A stretch of DNA of 64,000 nt from Trileptium ribeirensis. Lineage: Eukaryota > Nematoda > Enoplea > Enoplida > Thoracostomopsidae. Each line of letters begins with the position of its first letter. Positions within the stretch are counted from its first letter, which is position 1. The position numbers and the translations under genes were made by a program. The notes under the pieces were generated by a model, which searched no databases, was not told the origin of the DNA, and saw only the letters and a program-made list of their open reading frames with translations. Location: NCBI GenBank assembly GCA_030248225.1, contig JASANE010030215.1:1-64000 (forward strand). Direction: 5' to 3'. This document shows, piece by piece, positions 12,486 to 25,867 of the stretch.

Positions 12486-15400
12486 CAGACAAAGTATTCA
12501 CAGTACATCTGATCAATTTCGATTCAAAACGATTTTTCATGGATTTTATTTTATCGAATCCAACTCGGGTGATACAGTGTGAAAAATACAGGCGCACAAT
12601 AGGGCAGAATTTGCTCGTATCTTATGCAATCTGAACGCAAAACCAAATTTGACCAGTTGGAATCGTAACTCATGGGATCGGGTAGGACATAATGCGAACA
12701 CAGCCTAATACCTAAACAAAGAACAAGTAATCGCATTTTATTTGTGTCGGGATCAAAAAATCGAAAACGACAAAAGAACCCATTTACTACTGCTTCAGAA
12801 TCGCAAAAAAAGTTTTGCAGTAAGCAATATCTCTGTTCATAGCTATTTATTAATATTTGCAAATTATCCTGGCCGTGGTCACTAACCGAAATGTGATTTC
12901 CATCATTTGTGTTGTGCTCCTGGTTTAGGTAAAGCAAAACAATCGCTTACAGCTACAAAAATTGTAATATATTTTATTGCGAGAACATTTGAAAATGCAC
13001 TAAATTAGCAATTTTAAACAAGCACACAACACCAACAATCACCAAATAATTGCAAATATATAATTTGGCAGTGGAACTAGTATAAAGATAATATCGTTCT
13101 GGAGGCGAAATCCAAAAATTTATGTATGCGAGGTTGATTTGAAATATTTGATGTAAAGACTATATTTATCATATTAATACCGATTGTACAGCCAGATGAT
13201 CAACTATAACATCCAGTTTTCGCTATTTCACAATTGTTAGATCACAATTTAATAGTGTGACTTAAACCACACCATAAGGACACTTTGTGCATGTGCCCCT
13301 ATAAAAATTATGCTAAAATAAAATTTGGTCATCTAGGCGGAGTATCGTTTGGAGTATGTTGTTGTGTGTTGACGAATCGGAGTATGTTGTTATGCCGTAT
13401 TTGTTACTTCATATTACAGGGCTTGCAGTATTTCTGTACGATTATACATGCATTGGAATACCTACTGCTGTTGGCTACCTTAGTGCGAAATTCTATATGA
13501 GCTCCTGATCGTGGCAACGACTCGGAAGCCAAGAAAATTACTCATATGACAATTTGCTCTAAATTCAGTTATTATGCGATACTCAGAGACTGTTAACGAA
13601 TATCAGGGATAACCCCTAGCTTAGTGGCATTGCAAATATTTCAGATTTGTGTACATCATACCAAAAATACGTAAGCACATTTTATAATGTACACCACAGC
13701 AATAAAACTGTGGTTGGCGGTGTTTTCAGGCCATCACTGTTTTCCAAAAAAGGCTTGGTTGGCCTGCCCATAAATCTGTGCCAAACTTATGAGCACGGAT
13801 CAATATGACACTGAAGCTTATAGAACTACGGAAATCAACATACAGTAACTATTCCAAGTCCTACAAAATATTTACCCAGTGTACGATAACTCGATTCAAC
13901 GACAAATAATACGTCAATACGTACGACATACATTAAATAAATGCTTTGAATTAAACACAGGCTACTTTTAATCAGCCGAATACACGATCGAACCTGGTCC
14001 CTTCCGATGGATTGATAAAAACGTTGAAACTTTGAATTTCAAAATCTATATTTGTCGACAACTATTTCATATATCTAAATATGAATAGTATACAAGGTTG
14101 TGATTTACATTTGAAAATACACACCATTACTGCGTATACGTAAGAAAAAATATAGCATGTGTCGTACCTTCAACTTTAAAAGATATTTAGTAAAAAACTT
14201 ATTTTTATCAAATTTAATTATACCTTTCGGAATTCGCACCCAGCGTCATGCATTAGCCAGGTGTTAGATAGAATATTTCGCAAAAAAATGGTTTATATTA
14301 AATTTTATACCACCTAATTCGTCAAAAAACGCATCATAAATTGTCTATCCAATAGCAACAATAATAACGACCTCACAATGCACAATTTACATTCGAATTA
14401 GAACAATGAGCTACTGATGTAATTATTGCTAAGTTTCATATATATGTTTGAAATAGTTCAACATAATGCTCACATTAGCCCAGTAGTTTACGCACATCGC
14501 ACGCGCAAAGTCGCAATGGCATGCGCCTAGCTTTAACTATCAACTCTGTGTCATCGAACACTTTTAGTGGATCCTTCAAGTTCATGAACACTCAAAAAAT
14601 TTCCATGAAATCTAAGAGAAGTGTTCTACGATTTTTTCACCACCAGATATTCTCTTAAAATTCATAGAACTATTTCTTGAAATCTTAAAGAATTAGTTGT
14701 CATAAGATTTACTTAAATTTCAGTGGGTTGAGGGTAAAGTAAAGAAAAACCAAAAACTTCCTTATAAAATAATGCTCTACGAAAACATGAGCATAGATCA
14801 ATATTTCCTAATGAAGTTTTCGCTCATTTCCTTTAGCCCCGCTCCACGGAAATTTAGATAAATCTTTATTTTGCAAAAATAAATCTTTAAAATTTGTAAT
14901 ATTCGCAATAAATCGGTGAAATTAGGAAAAAAATTTATCGCAAAATGGCGAAAATCGGGATCAATATTTTTGAGTTTCTAAAATTTCAACAGTTTACCCT
15001 CCCTCCCTGCGACAACAACAAATTCAAGAACACTAAATCTATACCTGTTATAAACATCTAATTTGGCATGATATTATATATCTAATTTGTTATTGTGACC
15101 ATAGAATTGATTATTTGCGAATATAACCACATCATTAAAGGCTTTTTCGCTTTTTTGGTGAGTTGTTATATATAATAAAGCTAAATTAAAAAAATACAGC
15201 TGGGTTATAAACTCGTGTATTTTAAATCTGGCTTGGATACAAAATTCTAACTTAGACTGTGTGATGTACGGTTTGTTTTAGACGTACGTTCACTTATTTT
15301 TAGGTCACACTAGAAAAATGTCGTTGTACACTCTCATTTATATCAATAATTTTTGAATTGATCCAGAGAATAAGAAGGGAAAATCCATTTCTGGTGAAAT

Positions 15401-15740
15401 CTTAGCAAATTTTATTGTTATCACACGAAATTTTAGGGAAGTTCAAAATTGATCTCAAAGTGTGGCTTGCAGAGGAAACATTTTTAACCCAAGCGAGTAT
15501 AGTGTCCGGCGTTTCTTCTAATAAAGCTCCACTGAGCAAAAATTATTTTTTTCGTCTGTTGCATGAATATTACTCTTGACTAGATTTATAGATATTTGAA
15601 AACGTTTTATTAGATCAGTAATGGAATGTAATTGTGCAAGCAGCTTTGGATTTCCGCCGCCCCAGCTATGTTCTTGCAAAATCCTCACAAAAGTGATACT
15701 GATTGCGTACTTATTGATTTCGGCTATTTGAGGTATCCTT
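12486..15740. other. Intergenic
   Basis: No gene supported. A 128-codon minus-strand frame (12551-12937) has no recognisable domain. Part of 12596-12705 shares words with the TIR element at 31986-32276 (cttatgcaatctgaacgc, cataatgcgaacacag), so it may be a short relic of it. A patch at 14880-15000 (gaaattaggaaaaaaattta, ggcgaaaatcggga, ccctccctccctgc) resembles the dispersed family at 33531-33790. Confidence 0.45.
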
Positions 15741-15749
15741 ACATTTTAC

Positions 15750-16078
15750 GATGTACGAGTGCCAGCGTTGCAACCCCCTGCCCCCTCACACCCATGGGGC
15801 ATTCAATTTTTTTAATTATAATCACTTGGAGCAGACGTGCATTTCAAGTGATGTCCAGAAAAAATCGCTGAAATTTGTTAAATTTTTGCTAATTTTATCC
15901 TATCTTAGTTATAAAATTTTCAACAATTTTAGCCTTTTTGTGCCAATTCTAACCGAATTTTTTTTCATTTTGCCAACTTTTCCCAATTTCGGCGCGCCTC
16001 AGGGGCGACGTGAAGGGGAGTGCGAAGCCTTAAGGCCCCCTCACATGATTCTTCGGAGGAGGTTGCTCACATGCTAAC
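15750..16078 (+). repeat. Dispersed AT-rich repeat with GC-rich shoulders
   Basis: A GC-rich left shoulder (caaccccctgccccctcaca) is followed by a run of 'nttttgccaattttt/ttgctaatttt' phrases and a GC-rich right shoulder with ggccccctcacatgattctt. The same architecture recurs at 33531-33790 and, on the opposite strand, at 49340-49610. It is probably a non-coding interspersed family; the 108-codon frame here shows no domain. Confidence 0.4.
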
Positions 16079-19000
16079 GCCTGCGTTGAGTCATACTCTT
16101 ACAAAATGAAATCTTTTCGTGGGAACTGCAAATTTTTCTGGTTTGTGCTTTTGTCATACCAGCTGTTTTTGATCCATGAGACAAGTTTGAAAGAATACCT
16201 GCAGAAAATTGAATTTTCAAATATTTGCCAAAACGGATTCTTGCTTACTGGGCTGAGGCATCTCTTTAATCAGGCTGATTTGTTGTTATTTTGGTCATTG
16301 TAGGATGAAATAAATGTTCTTTAAGTGTTTGTTTGTGCAGAAAATGGCTCTAGATTTGCTATTAAGGGTTGCTGGTATACATATTATTGGTACTGTAGCA
16401 TTTTAGAAGGCCACAACTAGCTCAAATTAGAAATTTGGAAGAGCATCTGAGAGCATGATGCTGCACTTGCCTCGTTTCTTGTCGCTACATGAGTAAATTA
16501 TACTAATTATATTACCTATACAGTTCCGTACATAATACTGTAACAGCTAATACCTTTATTTAGAATCAAAACATAACTTAAGTTTAATTGGTTGCATTTA
16601 TGTAAACAGAAAGTATATAACATACTAAAGCACATCCTGTTTATTAAAAATCATATTGCCTTAAGCAAAGGATTCAATTTTAGATCATAGAAATCGTTTT
16701 AAAGTAAAAATCGACTGCTTTATAAAACTTCCTATGGAACGTAGATAGCGATTTATCGATGTCATCAATTAATCGACGTTCTTACGATGAAGTAAACTGT
16801 CAACCTGAAACAGATCCTTTCGACAGAAAGGTGAAATCAATAAGGTTTACTTATGAAAGATTTGCATAGCTTGTGAGTTATACGTGATTAATCACAACAC
16901 TGAGTGCTTATATAATCTTCTCCAGCTTGGTTGTGATTGCATTAAGCATTCAACTGATCCTAACGGCCTGTGTTCCTAAAGCGCTTACTATTTGTGAAAA
17001 CGTAGAAATATGAAACGGTGTAGCCAAGGGGCGCAGGCAGCCCGCTCCTGCGAAGGATCACACAAAGCCAGGTTTCGCTACGCTGTGCTCACCGAGCTAA
17101 TACCAATCTATTGCGACAAAATGTGACGATGCCGCAGGAAACATGGCTAAAAATTGTTTTGCATGACATCATTAGCGCACATGACTAAATTATCTACGCC
17201 CGATCACAGGGTCTCGTTCTACAGCAATAAGGCGCCCCCGGTTGCTTCGAGTATTTAAGTTATGTTTGCGCTCCAGCTAAAAATTTTTTCTTCTCTTGCA
17301 TGTGAAACGTAAAAATTTCTTACTGGCTCCCACCCCTTAGCACAAAATTTTCACCGGGCAAAATTCAGGGTGCGCCACAGTTCTACAAGGGCAGTTTCCT
17401 AGCCATACAAAGCTAAATTGATTTTGCTAACCTATCAGCCTCTCCTCATAGGCTAGCGCAAAACAAACAGTGAATTACTCGAAATTATTCCTTACAAATA
17501 GTATTTAAATGTAAAATATTGCAGTGTACACTACGAATAATATAATACAAACGCAAGAAATTAGAATGCATTGAAACATTCTAATAGAATATTTTGGCAG
17601 AACCTGTGTGGTCTCACCGGTTAACTTTGTTTTTTTCGTATATACATTTTTATCGCGGAATCATTGACCGATTTAGAAAACAAACTCTGAAACATTTTGA
17701 ATCTTTACGAAATTGAATTGGAAAACTGCCGCCAAGTCAACAGCGACCGCGATATTTTCATAGCAAACGCTGGACGGACCACCTACTAGCACGAAAAATT
17801 AGCTTCCATCAATTGTTTACATCAAATTTTGAAATTTATTGAATGAAACATGGATACAATATTTATTAATACACATTAAAAATTGAAATTATGACTAAAC
17901 CATTGGACTGGTATCAAAATCGAATAGCAATCGCATTATGGCTATTAGATTGCATATTTGTACTGTATACAAAGAGCGACGGATAGGCACTTAAGAAAAC
18001 TTTTTGAGTATTTTATATGGACAGGTATAAAGCAAGTATTACATTGGTTTTTGGTTCTCGTGCCTTGGTGATATCACCTATCAGTGCACGGAGACTGGAT
18101 GTATCTTAATTAGCGGCGCACTATCCCAGGTGAGAGTGGGAAGTCCAACTCTGCAAGCCACAAGTTTATTTACTGAAAATTTTGCGCCAGGACAAGTCAG
18201 GAGGCGGTAGGGATTGAACTATACTAGGCTGGATAGAGCTATACTACACTGCTCCTTATTACAAGTCAGTAACGACTATATCTTTATATATTCCAAACTA
18301 TATTTTGTACGTGCTTCGTAGATGTGTAAGTGGAACAAACTTATGCAAGTCCAATCGAATGAATCCCAGTGTATGTCCCTGCCGCGTGAGTTCTGGGGGG
18401 AGGGTTCGGAAAGTTCACCCCTTTTGGGCAGTGCCCCACTGACCTTAATCGTTATATTAAGAATCAGAAATTTAGCGTGGTTACGGGGCATCTCGGTAAA
18501 TGTAAATGCTACGATTATATCTAATTCCAATGGAACATATTTCTATCGTATTTTAGAATAAAAATGTAATAATTCTTATAAACTGCTGTTAAAGGCAGGT
18601 TTTTGTCTATAATTTTCGGTTTTAGTATCACAACATCTGCGCCCTTTCATTTAATATATAATCCCAACCAAACGACACGCGGCTTTATATTTCGAAGTGC
18701 AAATACATTTATTTTATTACATCGATAATCAAGCGTTCGCGAATGAACTCAACATTTTGTAAAAGCTGCCATGCATCCATAATACAAACGATTTATTCGT
18801 TAAATGGTTTGTAATTAATTCTTGAAATTACGCAATGTCTACTACTCTTGTAATAGCCGGCAAAAAATTTTATATTTTAAACAGCGTCTTGAATATAGTA
18901 TAATAACGCGGAATTTGACATAAGGACAGAGAATGCATAAATCATGAACATGGAAATTTTGATTAGCTATACTGAGTATTAGTTCAAGTTCTTTTGGTCC

Positions 19001-19610
19001 CAATTTACTAGTGTGAAAGTAATAAGGTTGCTAGAGCATATCCATCCCTACTGTCGGTGATCATTAATAATAGATTTCCTGTTGTTACAGCCTACAGTGC
19101 ACCACCGAGATTAAGGTCTTGTCGCATTGTGGATTATACATTATGTCGCTTTGACCAATTGCGGACATAATGGAGCAGGAATTCTTTACAAACCGGACCC
19201 CTGGTATCCACTTACGAAACAAACAGTTATATGTGTTCTACTGGACCCATTGCATCGAATGTCGAACATGCCGTTGCCAAAAACTGTCGATCTCTTCAAA
19301 ATAAATTATATTTACACTGCCAGATTGACAAGGGCTGGTATCTTGTTAATACTAAAAGGGTTTGCTTTAAGCACGGGGCCCCAATGTATGGCTTAAGTAC
19401 AGTTTACAAACAGGGAAAATACTTTTCTTTTAAGACCCTATGCAATTCTTGTCACATTCGAAAAAAGTTTTGTTGTCTTATCAGGTTAATATAAGGAGTG
19501 TTGAACAATATAATCATGCTACAGTTATATCTCAATCCTTGTAATGTAGTGTATATAGTAAAAGCTGTGCATACAAATGTTTGAATGCACGGTTAGCTAT
19601 ATAACAAGTC
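16079..19610. other. Intergenic
   Basis: No gene supported. 18060-18260 is more GC-rich, and on the minus strand contains tagttcaatccctaccgcc, faintly like a tRNA-type B box. It could be a SINE relic but no second copy was found. Open frames at 18322-18561, 19127-19396 and 19231-19494 lack recognisable domains. Confidence 0.45.
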
Positions 19611-19739
19611 AGTTGTAGCGTAGGTAACAATGCGTTAAAAGATTTGTACGGCGTTCAAACTCGTGCTTTCGCACTCGTTTGAACTCGTCACTAATCGTGC
19701 GTACATATATTTGAACGCACTGCTGCCTATGCTACAACT
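19611..19739. repeat. Palindromic hairpin element
   Basis: The ends agttgtagcgtagg and cctatgctacaact are near-perfect inverted repeats. Similarity continues inward through tgcgtt...tgtacg to a central perfect hairpin, gttcaaac...gtttgaac, around gtgctttcgcac. The total is about 129 bp. The structure suggests a hairpin MITE. Confidence 0.75.
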
Positions 19740-21211
19740 ATTACTTATACAAGAAAGCTTGAGCCATAACTCATCTTGACTGAGGTTTCCATACAGTGCG
19801 GCCTGTTGTAATTGTATTTGCATAATTATTTAAACGAAATATGGTAACATTACATTAAAACCTGAGAAATCTCGGTGTCATATTTGAAAGATTCTAAACA
19901 ATTTTAGCATAAATTACTTTCTATTGCTGCGTATTATAAAAGCTACCTCAATGTAACGCAGCGTGCTTAACTTGTGGTGCACTTAGCGTCTTAGTTATTT
20001 TTACAATAATTCGTTTGTAATACCTGAGTTCCTGAATTGTATTTTAGCATTCGCCAAGTTTACTTCACGCATAACAGTTTATGTTTAAAATATTTTTAGA
20101 ACATAATATATCTGTTTGAAACTCACTTTCGCATACCCTGAATGAAATGTAAGAGTCGAAAATATTATGGCTTATTTTTTTAACTTTTGTATTTTTTATT
20201 TTAAAATTTGAATCAGTCCTATTAGTGTGAATCATGACGTTGATTTCATTAATACATTCCTAATTTTCCACACGTATAACAGCGATCTTCGCATACATTT
20301 TTTACAAACAATTTGTAAAATGTAAGCCACAACTAAACCGGCTGAAACACGCCGTTCAAAATTTAAGTTAACTTGTAAAATTAAAGTTTTCTTAAACCAA
20401 ATTTATACTTTGAAAATTTATTATTTTCTTGTCTACAAAAACAATCCAACTACTACAGCAAATATCGTCGTAATGGCAATTACGAACGATAGCTATATGT
20501 GAGCTGAAAAAAGAATGAGCACAAATCAACCCGGGCGCCATATGTTCAGGAAAATGGGCAAAAATGCTGCAATCGGTCGTATACAAACCAAGATTATTGA
20601 AGAAAAAGAAACAAACCGGAGTTGTAGAACAGGCCTGACTGAGAGTCGTGAGCAAAGACAATATATAACAATAATAATAACAAGAATATTATCAATAGAC
20701 CATTTTTATATTATTATTTACAGCATTGCCTACCTGCAAAGGATAAAACCTCAGAAGAAAATTTGATTAATAGTGCACCCCTGCGTTAGACACTGTATCA
20801 ATATTATTGGAATTCCAAATTAACCCATATTTCTTCTTTTTCAGATATCTTCATTGCTTCTCTAAAAATACAACCCTATAAACAACCGCCGATCTAAAAC
20901 GGACGTTAACAAGAAGCAGAATAAATTTTGCAAAGTCTTTTTCTGGCTAGTAAATTCTGTTCATTTCAACGTACAGCTTGAAGCTTTCACAAATTAGTAA
21001 GTTGAATTGAGTTGATCATAGCAAAATTACGCACGCTAAATAATTAGGTTCCTTCCTGGAACTTATTTTATAAATGAACAGGTAGCAGTAAAACAGTATC
21101 CAAAATCTTCGACTCTTGACACAGTACACAAATATTGCCCGAGTTCTCATTAATTATTAGATTAATTGCGCTTAGTAGGTCCGTGAGGTGTGTCTTTAAT
21201 GTCTTAGATAG
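19740..21211. other. Intergenic
   Basis: No gene, RNA or structured repeat recognised; AT-rich with short chance frames only. Confidence 0.5.
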
Positions 21212-21326
21212 GGACCACAGAGCAGGCACCCGAGACCAAGGGCATGGCAGCAGCTTCCCCGTAAAGAAATCAAGCAGGAAATAGGCAAACTCTTCGTTCT
21301 ACCCCGGGTGCCTGCCACTGTGGCTA
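21212..21326. mobile_element. Short TIR hairpin element
   Basis: The left end ccacagagcaggcacccgag is mirrored by ccccgggtgcctgccactgtgg on the right. The stem is about 20 bp and the element about 115 bp, more GC-rich than its surroundings. No clear target duplication was resolved. Confidence 0.65.
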
Positions 21327-22450
21327 CCAACTACTTATGCTCTAGCTTATTGTAATATTTCGGCCTGTCATGATTAAGTTGTAAGCCAGCATGAGTGTGT
21401 AAGTATGGGTGTTAAAGTAGCAGCCTATGTGGTACTTGGCTCGTTCAACTCTATAAACATTAGGGGAAACGTTTTTACTGGGTCACTTTAAACCAAAGTT
21501 ATGATGTTATTTGTGGTAGTTCCATTTTCAATGCATACCTGGAACATTAAAAATCCCAAAATCACAATTTTCAAAACTATCAGTCTTCTGAAAATCCATG
21601 AAAACCCATATTGATCTTTGAAAATTTCTCGGCATTATACTTCAAGCGGCGTCCAAGTAGGTTTTGAAATGCTTAGAAAGGGACTGTTAAGTCTTTTTTA
21701 AATGATCAAGTATGTTTAAATTTGACCAGCATTTTAATAAATGACCAAAATTTTGGCAAATCCAATTTTTCGAAAAAACCTGTATTTAGTTTATCCGAAC
21801 GAATCAAAAATTAAATACATTGTAACCGCAAAATTTGCACCGACACTTTCTCAATCTTGGATTTGTCATATTAGTCCATGGCAAAGTAAGTTGTGTCTAC
21901 CATATATGCATACTATTTATACATATATATGCAACCAAACTAAAGACTTGAGAAGTATGGGAAAATTTCGGCCTTGTCGATGCAGCCAATCCCTATGTAC
22001 ATATGGTGGCAGCCAGATTTGGCCTTGAATCCATGATTGTGAAAGAATCTAACTGCACTGAAATCACTCAATTAAAAACGTACAAAACCATTACAGATTC
22101 TGTGAAAATTAGATCAATCGTTTTCTATCTATCAACTTATGAATGGAATATGAACGGAACTTGACCTAAAAAGTAGATTGGTTATAAGAGTGTGAAATCA
22201 GTTCTAGTATGCATGGATGCTTTCACATATCAGATAAATAGAAAAGATGGTTGGTTCATTAATTGGTCCCAGTATTAACCGTGCTGCCACTAAATTTAGT
22301 TAACTTGCATTTATTATACATAAAAATGCAAATGGGCAACGTAGTAGTTACATAATTATTTCTGTAAATTTTAGTTGCAAAATCGAAATATTTTTTATAA
22401 TTTTGTACGATTTCAATTGGGCATAAATTTGTGTCTCACCTAAATTTGTG
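21327..22450. other. Intergenic
   Basis: No gene supported. A 95-codon plus-strand frame at 21741-22028 has no recognisable domain or splice context that I could defend. Confidence 0.45.
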
Positions 22451-22950
22451 CGTTTTGAAAGAATTTAAAAAGGTGCTTATTATTTGATCCCTAAAGTTTG
22501 GTACGGCAAAGCAAAAAAACGATTCTTAAGGCCTAAATTTATATCTGTTTTAAATGAAACTTTATGCAATTCATTATCAAAACAACAATAGAAGCTGCAT
22601 GAAACCATAGGTAGTACGTTTTGAAAGAATTTAAAAAGGTGCTTATTATTTGATCCCTAAAGTTTGGTACTGCAAAGCAAAAAAAGATTCTTAAGTCCTA
22701 AATTTATATCTGTTTTAAATGAAACTTTATGCAAATCATTATCAAAACAACAATAGAAGCAGCAAGAAATCATATGTAGTACTGGTGTTACTACAGTAAG
22801 CTTAGATTCGACAAAAATAGAAGTCCTAAATTTTATCTGTTTTGAATGAAACTATATGAAAATCATTATCAAAACAACAATAGAAGCAGCAGGAAATCAC
22901 AGTTAGTACTGGTAGTACTACAGTAAGCTTAGGGTTGACAAAAATAAAAG
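22451..22950. repeat. Tandem duplication, 167-bp unit plus partial copies
   Basis: The units 22451-22617 and 22618-22784 are nearly identical (ttgatccctaaagtttggta, aacaacaatagaagc). A third, shorter copy at about 22824-22950 repeats only the second half, followed by agtactggt...ctacagtaagctta, which also occurs after unit two. This indicates stepwise unequal duplication. Confidence 0.9.
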
Positions 22951-23355
22951 TCTTAGAATATCTTGATGTATAAATAGCTATTACCGAACATTCCAAAATC
23001 CTGTAAAAACGTTTTCATAAACATATCAAATATAATGCCTCTTGGGGTTACTTGAGCCTGACCTACATCTCTTTTATGCCTTCGGTATAAAATATATTTC
23101 TGTTATTTCCTTGTAATTGTTTTGGCTAGTGGAGCACCAAAATTTTTTATAAGAAACGCTCGGAGAGACTGTTTTCTACGAAGAAGCCGAAAAAAATAAA
23201 AAAAACTGAAAAGTACTATATAATAATTAAAAACTGAAATGTAAATTGGTAAACGCCGACATTTTTCAAGATATACAGATGAAGCTTTGTTAATTTTAAC
23301 GCTTTTAACACTAGAGAGTACAAATTATTTTACCAACAGAACCACAAAAGTTGAA
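22951..23355. other. Intergenic
   Basis: No gene or RNA recognised between the two tandem arrays. Confidence 0.5.
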
Positions 23356-24070
23356 GCTAAAAAAGGTGGTCCTACTATTTTGGAAAAGTTCATGGTAAGT
23401 AGTTTTATCTGTACTATAACCAACTCGCATTGCTAGCACGTCGATCTAAAATCCTGTGCTAAAAAAGGTGGTCCTACTATTTTGGAAAACTTCATGGTAA
23501 GTAGTTTTATCTGAACTATAACCAACTCGCATTACTAGCACGTCGATCTAAAATCCTGTGCTAAAAAGGTGGTCCTACTATTTTGGAAAACTTCATGGTA
23601 AGTAGTTTTATCTGAACTATAACCAACTCGCATTGCTAGCACGTCGATCTAAAATCCTGTGCTAAAAAAGGTGGTCCTACTATTTTGGAAAACTTCATGG
23701 TAAGTAGTTTTATCTGAACTATAACCAACTCCATTGCTAGCACGTCGATCAAAAATCCTGTGCTAAAAAAGGTGGTCCTACTATTTTGGAAAACTTCATG
23801 GTAAGTAGTTTTATCAGAACTATAACCAGCTCGCATTGCTAGCACGTCGATCTAAAATCATGTGCTAAGAAAGGTGGTCCTACTATTTTGGAAAAGTTCA
23901 TAGTAAGTAGTTTTATCAGAACTATAACCAACTCACATTGTTAGCACGTCGATCTAGAATCCTGTGCTAAGAAAGGTTTCTCCTACTATTTCGGAAAAGT
24001 TCATAGTAGTAGTTTTATCAGAACTATAACCAACTCGCATTGCTAGCACGTCGATCTAAAGTCCTGTGCT
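23356..24070. repeat. ~101-bp satellite array, seven copies
   Basis: Seven units of about 101 bp share aaggtggtcctactattttg, gtaagtagttttatct and gctagcacgtcgatct. The first five are almost identical; the last two carry more changes. Most units contain catggtaagt, which is a good splice-donor match, but there is no accompanying gene structure. Confidence 0.95.
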
Positions 24071-25544
24071 CCCGTATCAATATCAACATATATTTATACC
24101 GCAGAACTTAAGATTTTCAAGATCGACATCTTGATTCATAAATTTGCCACACAAAAATTTCGCTAAATCACTAGGATCGGTCGAATTCACGTTAAATACA
24201 AAATATTCATGTTTAAAAAATTTAAATATAGATTCGTAGAAGTATTAATAACAATAATTAAGATTATTCTTTAAGAGTTGCACTTTGTTTGACTGACAAC
24301 TATTATTATACTACAGCGCAAATGATCTGTCTTGAGAAGATGTCTTTGAATTATTTAAATATAAGCAAGTTTTTTTCCAGTTTGACAAAAACTGAAACCT
24401 ATCATAGCGTCAAATTCAATTAGTTTAACATCTACAAATTGTCACTTAACATAAAACATTGAAGGAAATGATTTGAGTGTCTAAATTCTGCGTTTTATTT
24501 GAAAAACAAAAACAAAGTATAAAACCTACATAATTTTGCAAGCAAAATGCAAACTTCGTTTGCTGCTATAAATCCTAAAACATAGGTCACGAAATAAACT
24601 GCGGATGTGCAAATCTGATTGCAACACGCAATTTAGCAGAATATGTTAATAGAATATACTAACCAACCTCGTATGACCCAAACTTGACGACAAAAACCTG
24701 TACTCCTGCAAAAATGATTTAACTGAAAAGGGGTGAGTCCCACTATATGTAAATGAAATGTACTATGGATATAGAAAGTAGATTAAAATCCTTTTACAGT
24801 ATGTAAATCCTCAATTATGTGTCATAGTTCAACAACGATACGTTTTGTTAGCCTCGTCTTCCTTGTACAGATGCAGTGGCATTGAAGGTCTGTCAGTGCG
24901 CTGTGCTTTAATTTTGATTAATATTAACGAAGTGGATAAAAACTTTACTGAAAGTGACTATGTTGCCTTAAATAAGTATCTAATTCGCGGATAGGAATGT
25001 GTCTGTTAACAAATGTGCTAACATAGACGATATGTTACCTGTATTTAAGCCTACCAACAATTGATATGCGACATCTGGTTAATTTTTTCGCTGTATTTTG
25101 TTATTGTCAGGACCGAAATTTTCCAAGGAAACGAGATAATCACAACTTATTACATGAAGTTTTAAGAAAATGTCCAACCAACATTGAAAAAATGGAAAAG
25201 GCACCAGCTAACAACTGCTTGCTGGTGTTTCCACTTGGCTTGACGTTTATAACGTACAATCAAAGAATGTGAAGAACAAATACCAGATTCGTTCTATAGC
25301 TTTTTGTATAGCAAGTTGACGGTTAAAAACGAAATTCGATGTGCAACCGGCGACCTTCGTCAGTTATATTGAGTAATGAATATTTTCCATCGATTTCACG
25401 TTATCAAATATAAACAGTAAATAATTTTTATGAACAGCGACCAGTCAGAAGTGTTAGAAAATTTTGAAAACGGTGATGGAAAAAATTTTAGGATTCAATA
25501 TAAAAAAATGAGGGCAACAAATATTTTCAGTCTGGCGTATATTA
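24071..25544. other. Intergenic
   Basis: No gene supported. A 68-codon frame at 25066-25272 is unremarkable. Confidence 0.5.
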
Positions 25545-25551
25545 ATAATAG

Positions 25552-25860
25552 CAAGAGTGCATAAGACAAGAGTATGACACTTCCCTGCACTCACATTTAT
25601 TATAAGAGTGCATTAGAGAGGAGTATTATACTTCCCTGCACTCACATCATTGTCTTCCCTAAAAGTGGGGGACAGGTCGAAAACGCCCGCATCATCAGAC
25701 GCTCTATTATCAAGAGTACATTAGAGAAGAGTATGACAATTTTCCTGCACTCACATAATTACCCCTGAAATGGGGGTCACGCCGAAAACGACCGCATCAT
25801 CAAACATGGGTGTACATGTGAGTGCAGGGAAGTATCATACTCTTCTCTAACGCACTGTTG
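25552..25860. mobile_element. TIR element with internal repeated ends, 7-bp target duplication
   Basis: It begins caagagtgcataagacaag and ends with the inverted counterpart ctctaacgcactgttg. It is flanked by identical ATAATAG at 25545-25551 and 25861-25867, a convincing 7-bp target duplication. The internal end-like sequences taagagtgcattagagagga (about 25603) and caagagtacattagagaaga (about 25711) show it is a composite of nested or concatenated copies. The family core ttccctgcactcacat occurs three times and its complement once. It has no coding capacity and is related to 8222-8607 and 47407-47700. Confidence 0.88.
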
Positions 25861-25867
25861 ATAATAG

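Noticed and set aside
12065..12582. Overlapping 80-116 codon frames on both strands
   Set aside because: They follow the ~58-bp tandem repeat in several frames and strands at once, the mark of a repeat rather than a gene.
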